Shown: positions 59,427 through 64,000 of the stretch, piece by piece
Position numbering within the stretch: position 1 is the first letter of the stretch
Layout: every line of letters begins with the position of its first letter
Origin: Lactobacillus sp. PV034
Lineage (GTDB): Bacteria; Bacillota; Bacilli; Lactobacillales; Lactobacillaceae
DNA: 64,000 bases
Reading direction: 5' to 3'
Assembly (NCBI RefSeq): GCF_014522305.1
Contig: NZ_CP041982.1
Location: forward strand, 625,001-689,000
The notes under the pieces: generated by a model
What the model saw: the letters and a program-made list of their open reading frames with translations, nothing else
Database searches by the model: none
Told to the model about the DNA's origin: nothing
Position numbers and translations under genes: made by a program

Positions 59427-59818
59427 TATTTGTTTCTAAATCCTTTTACTCTTTTTTTCTTTATTTCATCTAATTTTACATAATCATGAGGCAACTGTTT
59501 ATTTTGTCTTAAATAATGTTGTAACTTTGTTTCTACTATCATCAATGGCGCAATTATAAAAAGATAGAAGGTTAATAACCAAATGATAAAATACTTATCC
59601 CAGTTTAGGCGATAAATTACGTAACCTAAAATCATTTGAATAACTCCAAACAAAATGAAGTAGTTTCTGCCCCATTTCTGAGCCAATTTAAAACTTTCTT
59701 TATTAGTCACTGCCAAATATGAAAGATAGCCATACATTCTATTTGGCCTTTTAGCTGGAACAAAAAGCCAAGTGACTCCAATTGCGAACATAATTCCTCC
59801 ACAAGCTAGATAAATCAT
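59426..59818 (-). CDS. SdpI-like membrane protein
   Basis: The 130 aa protein has three to four membrane helices. It contains the SdpI-type motif PAKRPNRMYGYLSYLAVTNKESFKLAQKWG at about 23-52 (RxxYGYRxxxA-like), found in SdpI/YhfL proteins. SdpI of Bacillus gives immunity to a killing factor and binds its repressor. Here it heads a transcript with a two-component system and may help in envelope sensing, but this is inference. Confidence 0.75.
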   Translation of the reverse strand: MIYLACGGIMFAIGVTWLFVPAKRPNRMYGYLSYLAVTNKESFKLAQKWGRNYFILFGVIQMILGYVIYRLNWDKYFIIWLLTFYLFIIAPLMIVETKLQHYLRQNKQLPHDYVKLDEIKKKRVKGFRNK

Positions 59819-59837
59819 TTGGCTTCCTCTTTTCTAT

Positions 59838-60806
59838 TTAATTTTCTCCAGGTGCAGAAATAACTAAACGTAAATTCTTACCAGAAAAACTAAATTTTTT
59901 CATCCCGTTTGGAATAATAAAATTAGTTCCTAATCTAATTGGATAGCTCTTTCCTTGATAAGTAAATTCTCCTTCACCCTTAATTACTGAAACTAGTAAA
60001 TATGGATGATTGTTAAGACCCCACTTAAATTCTCCGTTAACATCTATTTGCCATAAATAAAAATGCGGAGATAAGGGTGGCTGTGCTAAAGTGGTAATTT
60101 CTGCACCAGGAACTTTTTCATGCTCAACATCTAGTTTAGGATCACTATGTGGTACTACTATTGTATCAAGAGATTGCTTAAGATGCAGGTCTCTTTTTTT
60201 ACCAGTTTTCTTATCTACACGATCCCAATCATAAAGTCGATAAGTTACATCACTAGATTGTTGAGTTTCAATTACCATAATTCCTTTTGTTAGTGCATGG
60301 ACAGTACCAGCAGGAACATATAAGAAATCCCCTGTTTTTACAGGGACATAACGAAAGAGGTCTTGCCATTTTTCCTCTTTAATCATGGACTCTAACTCCT
60401 CTTTACTTTTGGCATTATGGCCATAAATAAGCTTTGCCCCTGGTTCGGCATGAAGTACATACCAACTTTCCGTTTTACCAGAATCATTTTCATGGATATG
60501 AGCATATTCATCATCTGGGTGAACTTGTACTGACAAATTATCGTTGGCATCTAAAAACTTAACCAGTAAAGGAAATTCTTTTGCATTAGGATTTCCAAAC
60601 AATTCAGGATGTGAAAGATATACTTCACGTAATGTTTGACCCTTGTATGGTCCTTGATTAACAGTCGAAGCATCATTTTTATACCCAGAAATTACCCAGG
60701 CTTCTCCCACTTTTCCTTCAGGAATATCATAATGTAATTCAGTATTTAATTTTCTTCCACCCCAAATTTTTGGTCGAAAATAAGGAGTTAAGAATAATGG
60801 TTCCAT
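59838..60806 (-). CDS. manA: Mannose-6-phosphate isomerase, class I
   Basis: The protein of about 322 aa is a cupin-type isomerase with zinc ligands in VQVHPDDEYAHIHE (His, Glu) and VPAGTVHALTKG (His). It starts MEPLFLTPYFRPKIWGGRKL, typical of the short Firmicutes ManA. It interconverts M6P and F6P. Start is the ATG at 60804-60806 with GGAG upstream; longer upstream frames overlap patB. It follows patB by 37 bp. Confidence 0.94.
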   Translation of the reverse strand: MEPLFLTPYFRPKIWGGRKLNTELHYDIPEGKVGEAWVISGYKNDASTVNQGPYKGQTLREVYLSHPELFGNPNAKEFPLLVKFLDANDNLSVQVHPDDEYAHIHENDSGKTESWYVLHAEPGAKLIYGHNAKSKEELESMIKEEKWQDLFRYVPVKTGDFLYVPAGTVHALTKGIMVIETQQSSDVTYRLYDWDRVDKKTGKKRDLHLKQSLDTIVVPHSDPKLDVEHEKVPGAEITTLAQPPLSPHFYLWQIDVNGEFKWGLNNHPYLLVSVIKGEGEFTYQGKSYPIRLGTNFIIPNGMKKFSFSGKNLRLVISAPGEN

Positions 60807-60843
60807 TTTTATTCTCCAATCAACTACGCTTTTACTTAATATT

Positions 60844-62016
60844 CTAATTATTTTTAGAATATAACGCAACGCCCCTTTCTAACTGCTTTAAGCCATCTTT
60901 CACCATAGGTAAAGGACAGGCCAAGTTAATTCGAATAAATTTATTTCCATCTCCACGATAAATTGCTCCTGAAGAAACAATTAATCCCGTTTTTTCCTTT
61001 AAGAAAGCAGTAAATTCTTCACTATCTTCAGTAATCTTACTTATATTAATCCACATCAAATATGTAGCTGGACCACTTTCCACTTTTAAATCTGGTAATT
61101 TTTCAGAGATTGTATCAATGGCATAATTAAAGTTTTCGTTTAATTGAACCTTTAATTCCTTTAACCATTCATGCCCCTTAGTATATGCGGCAATCGTTCC
61201 TGGTATTGCGAGAAGGTTAGGTTCAGCAACTTCATCTGAATTTATTCCTCTTTCTACAATCTGACGTAAATTTTTGTCCGGAACAATTGCTGTTGCTGCG
61301 TGTAAAGCTGCTACATTAAAAGTCTTACTTGGTGAAACTAGAGAAATTACAGCATCTTTAGCATGCCCCTTTACAGAAAACGCTGGAGTATAATCTTCAC
61401 CATATCTAACAAGGTCACCATGAATTTCATCTGAAACTAGAGTTACATGATGCTTATGACATAATTCCGCAATCTTTTGAACTTCTTCTTTAGTCCATAC
61501 TTGACCAATCGGATTATGTGGATTACAGAAAATCATCAGTGTAGTTAATGGATTTGCTAATTTTGCTTCTAAATCTGCCCAATCAATCTCATAATGATCT
61601 GTTCTAGGAATTAAATTATTAGATAATACGTGACGACCATTATTTTCAATTGAATTATAGAAAATATTGTAAACTGGCTCTTGCACTACCACATTATCAC
61701 CGATATGAGATACTCGTCTTACAATTGATGATAAAGCAGGAATAACACCTGTTGAAAAAATCATCCAATCACTTTCAATGACAGCTTGATGTTCTTCTTT
61801 ATACCATTTCTTTACCGCATCAAAGTAATCTTTTCTAGGCCATTCATAACCGAATGCTTGAAGTTCTATTTTCTTTTTCATCGCTTCTATTATTGCTGGT
61901 GCAGTTTTAAAATCCATATCTGCAATCCACATCGGCAATTGCCCCGATTCAACGTCCCATTTAATTGAATCAGTATTTCTACGATCTGGTGCTGTTTCAA
62001 AATCAAATTTTGTCAT
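60844..62016 (-). CDS. patB: MalY/PatB aminotransferase, cystathionine beta-lyase type
   Basis: The protein of about 390 aa is a fold-type I PLP enzyme. It has WIADMDFKTAPAI near the start, PHNPIGQVW (about 170), SDEIHGDL and the PLP lysine in SLVSPSKTFNVAALHAA (about 233), the MalY/PatB signature. Activity: C-S lyase on cystathionine or cysteine, with possible aminotransferase role. AAGGAG lies upstream of the ATG at 62014-62016, directly after the DUF3737 stop. Confidence 0.91.
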   Translation of the reverse strand: MTKFDFETAPDRRNTDSIKWDVESGQLPMWIADMDFKTAPAIIEAMKKKIELQAFGYEWPRKDYFDAVKKWYKEEHQAVIESDWMIFSTGVIPALSSIVRRVSHIGDNVVVQEPVYNIFYNSIENNGRHVLSNNLIPRTDHYEIDWADLEAKLANPLTTLMIFCNPHNPIGQVWTKEEVQKIAELCHKHHVTLVSDEIHGDLVRYGEDYTPAFSVKGHAKDAVISLVSPSKTFNVAALHAATAIVPDKNLRQIVERGINSDEVAEPNLLAIPGTIAAYTKGHEWLKELKVQLNENFNYAIDTISEKLPDLKVESGPATYLMWINISKITEDSEEFTAFLKEKTGLIVSSGAIYRGDGNKFIRINLACPLPMVKDGLKQLERGVALYSKNN

Positions 62017-62017
62017 C

Positions 62018-62914
62018 TTATATCTCCTTGGGAGCCTGGTTAGTATCAGACTGATCAAACTCTTCTTTAATATCATTACAAATTATTTTTGTCTTCTCAG
62101 GATCTATTTTTGTTGGATCCATAATTAACCTTCCAATTTTTGGAACTTTTATTTTACCCGAAATTGGATTTTTAATACTCTCAATTGGTGCAATTAAAGT
62201 CGCTTTTATGTTAGACACATATTCAAAAGCCAAATCGGTATGATTTAATTTGCAATTATCCAAAACTAAATCATCGATATAATTAAGGCCTTGATTGCTT
62301 TCAATCTTACAATTGACAAATTTAATATGCTTACTATTCCATGCAAGATATTCACCATCAATTATTGAATCATAAATAGTAACATTATCACAATTCCAGA
62401 AAGCATCTTTAGAAACGAATTGGCAATTATGAACTTCAATATTCTTTGCCCCATCAAAAGCATAATTGCCAATGATATTAACATTTTCTAAATAAATATT
62501 TTCTGAATCTTTACCGAAATAATCTCCATTAATATCACTATTAGTTATCTTAATATCTTGGCAGGTCCACATTGTTTCTTCTGCATCAGAAAAATGTACA
62601 TGATCCAATGTAATTCCTTTACCTCTTCTAAATAACTTAGGCGCCTGTAAAGAAGAATTACTAATTTGAATATTATTGGTATACCAAATACCACTTCGTG
62701 CCATTGTTTCAAAAGTAGTTCTTTCAACTTTTATATTTTCGTCATACCATAAAGGATATTTCCATTTAAATACTGAATCTATAACTGTAATATTCTTAGC
62801 TTCTTTTAGTGGGGATTCTCCATGACCCAAAGTTACATCAATTAGTTCAGCATCCTTTAAACCATATAAAATTCTTTCGCCCTCAAAATATTTATCTTTA
62901 ATAATTTCTGTCAT
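62018..62914 (-). CDS. DUF3737 right-handed beta-helix protein
   Basis: The 298 aa protein is built of short repeats of the form hxxhxxNxxIxNSxh (IQISNSSLQ, IKITNSDING, IYLENVNIIG, IEVHNCQFVS, VTIYDSIIDG), giving a parallel beta-helix. It matches DUF3737, common in lactobacilli and streptococci. No signal peptide and no catalytic motif can be seen. It is linked to patB by overlap of regulatory sites, so it may be part of an amino-acid-related operon. Function unknown. Confidence 0.85.
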   Translation of the reverse strand: MTEIIKDKYFEGERILYGLKDAELIDVTLGHGESPLKEAKNITVIDSVFKWKYPLWYDENIKVERTTFETMARSGIWYTNNIQISNSSLQAPKLFRRGKGITLDHVHFSDAEETMWTCQDIKITNSDINGDYFGKDSENIYLENVNIIGNYAFDGAKNIEVHNCQFVSKDAFWNCDNVTIYDSIIDGEYLAWNSKHIKFVNCKIESNQGLNYIDDLVLDNCKLNHTDLAFEYVSNIKATLIAPIESIKNPISGKIKVPKIGRLIMDPTKIDPEKTKIICNDIKEEFDQSDTNQAPKEI

Positions 62915-63097
62915 TGTCTAGTTTTCTTCTTTCTTTCATATTCATTTTAAGACTTATTTATCTTCACTACTAATATTTGAGATTCACTGTTCGCTTTCTG
63001 CAGTTTCTGGAACCTCTTATCTTAATCAGAGTACTCCTTGAAGTTAACTCCAAGTCAATAATAGAAAGATAAAACTTTGTAGCTAAATATAATAAAA
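62915..63097. other. Intergenic region upstream of DUF3737
   Basis: The AT-rich region holds the promoter area of the DUF3737-patB-manA unit and no coding frame of note. An ACTCC-TTGAAGTTA-ACTCC-like repeat lies at about 63028-63052, of unknown meaning. Confidence 0.35.
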
Positions 63098-63131
63098 AAC
63101 ACCTTTTATGTAGTCAAAGGTGTTTTTTATA
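63098..63131 (-). terminator. Terminator after tmRNA
   Basis: AAAAAACACCTTT and AAAGGTGTTTTTT form a strong stem about 45 bp after the mature tmRNA 3' end. It works in both directions. Confidence 0.85.
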
Positions 63132-63174
63132 TTATATGTAAGCACTGATATATCAGCATTCCTATTTTATATAG

Positions 63175-63538
63175 TGGAGATGAGGGGAATTGAACCCCTG
63201 TCCAAACGCATTTTGTCATTAACCTCTACGATCATAGTTATATTACTTGAGTTCACTATAACTTCGCGCCATATAACAGGGCAAAGAAATTATAGCTAAC
63301 CTAGTCAATCTTCTTTTTAACTATTCAGGTGAGGTAGTTAAACGTAGCTTGCTAAATGGTAAAACCTAATGATCATCACAAGCAAACCATCATTAGATCA
63401 CACAGGCTGACTAAGCAGCTACTGCGTAAGAATTATTATTTTTTGCAGTTATATTTAAACTGTGACGTTTTTACGTAGACGTGACCTACGAATCGCAGTC
63501 AATGCAAATCTACGCCTGTCGAATCCCAAAACATCCCC
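63175..63538 (-). ncRNA. ssrA: tmRNA (ssrA)
   Basis: The 5' end GGGGATGTTTTGGGATTCGA (63538 down) and 3' end GGTTCAATTCCCCTCATCTCCA (to 63175) pair as a tRNA-like acceptor, GGGGATG with CATCTCC. Mature length is about 364 nt and CCA is not encoded. The tag reading frame at 63411-63446 encodes AKNNNSYAVAA followed by TAG (alanine from the tRNA is added first). Together with SmpB it rescues stalled ribosomes. Confidence 0.96.
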
Positions 63539-63556
63539 ATGATTAGGACAGAGTCC

Positions 63557-63585
63557 ATTATACAATTAAATTACTCTATCCTCAA
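63557..63585 (-). promoter_or_regulatory. Promoter of tmRNA
   Basis: On the minus strand TTGAGG (63580-63585) is followed after 17 bp by a perfect TATAAT (63557-63562), about 20 bp before the tmRNA 5' end. It lies just after the ackA stop. Confidence 0.85.
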
Positions 63586-63594
63586 TATTTTAGT

Positions 63595-64000
63595 TTATTC
63601 AAGACCTGCTAAACGTACCACATCTTCTTCGATCATCAATTCCTCATTGGTAGGAATGACCATTGCCTTTATCTTAGATTCTGGCTGAGTAATAAAGGTT
63701 TGTCCACCCTTTTCATTTGCCTTCAAATCAGGTTTTAATCCCATAAATTCAAAATATTCCATTACTCGCTTACGCAAATCATCATCATGCTCACCAACGC
63801 CGGCAGTAAAAATAATAGCATCAGCGCCCTTTAATTCTGCGATATATCCACCAACCGTTCTCACAATACGATTAATATAAATATCACGAGCAATTTTAGC
63901 ACGTTCCTTATCTGATTTTCTAATATCACGCATATCTGGAGAAATTCCAGATACACCATACAGACCAGATTTATTATTTAAGATATCAATCATTTCATCC
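63595..64000 (-). CDS. ackA: Acetate kinase (3' part only)
   Basis: The last 135 residues of acetate kinase are visible; the start lies beyond the right edge. Features: LLNKKSG-like DILNNKSGLYGVSG, DMRDIRKSD, the nucleotide-binding IIFTAGVGEHDDDLR and MVIPTNEELMIEEDVVRLA at the end. The enzyme makes ATP and acetate from acetyl phosphate. Its gene ends 10 bp before the tmRNA promoter. Confidence 0.97.
   Translation of the reverse strand, partial: DEMIDILNNKSGLYGVSGISPDMRDIRKSDKERAKIARDIYINRIVRTVGGYIAELKGADAIIFTAGVGEHDDDLRKRVMEYFEFMGLKPDLKANEKGGQTFITQPESKIKAMVIPTNEELMIEEDVVRLAGLE

Overview
The window is a low-GC (roughly 35 percent) Gram-positive chromosome segment, almost certainly from a Lactobacillus of the gasseri/johnsonii/acidophilus group. 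Evidence: an F-type atpBEFHAGDC operon, a valS-folC-radC-mreBCD cluster with a T-box leader, PepO, a class I ManA, sucrose phosphorylase, a DUF3737 protein, a tmRNA whose tag ends in AVAA, and a 6S RNA of the type once called 'Lacto-usp' next to a universal stress gene. The genus is inferred from gene content; I could not search a database.

Layout. 1-9.8 kb (minus): valS with its T-box, folC, a HAD phosphatase, radC and mreB-mreC-mreD, then a zinc-ribbon membrane protein, rsuA and pepO (to 11.8 kb). 11.9-18.4 kb (minus): a polymorphic-toxin island with two small LXG partner proteins, one complete LXG toxin, four related lipoprotein immunity genes and two orphan toxin tips without start codons. 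18.5-24 kb (minus): gtfA plus a sugar-type MFS permease under a strong promoter with an operator-like inverted repeat, then thiI-nifS. 24-29.8 kb: ezrA (minus), then rpsD with a structured leader, yueI, rarA, 6S RNA, a small membrane protein and usp (plus). 29.8-31.4 kb: an IS110-family element. 31.4-41.2 kb (minus): the ATP synthase operon continuing into DUF1146, a second MreB (Mbl-like), epuA, yidD, DUF2969 and rodA. 41.3-45.6 kb (minus): tdk-prfA-prmC-sua5 and upp. 45.7-48.5 kb: murT (plus), a serine hydrolase (minus) and a tRNA-Glu(CTC)/tRNA-Gln(CTG) pair. 48.6-52.8 kb: yagU, an unknown helical protein, a second IS110 copy and a frameshifted MFS exporter. 52.8-64 kb: pgi, a VanZ-like protein, ltaS, a two-component system with an SdpI-like protein, manA, a PatB/MalY aminotransferase, DUF3737, tmRNA and the end of ackA.

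Themes. Much of the window serves envelope growth: two MreB paralogs, MreC/MreD, RodA, EzrA, MurT, LtaS and a VanZ-like protein. The two most interesting accessory systems are (1) the LXG toxin island, which looks like a toxin-switching locus with silent tips, each paired to its own lipoprotein immunity gene, and (2) the two near-identical IS110 elements. Their 5' noncoding regions can be read as bridge-RNA genes, and the one short patch that differs strongly between the copies resembles the DNA directly flanking each copy's own insertion site.
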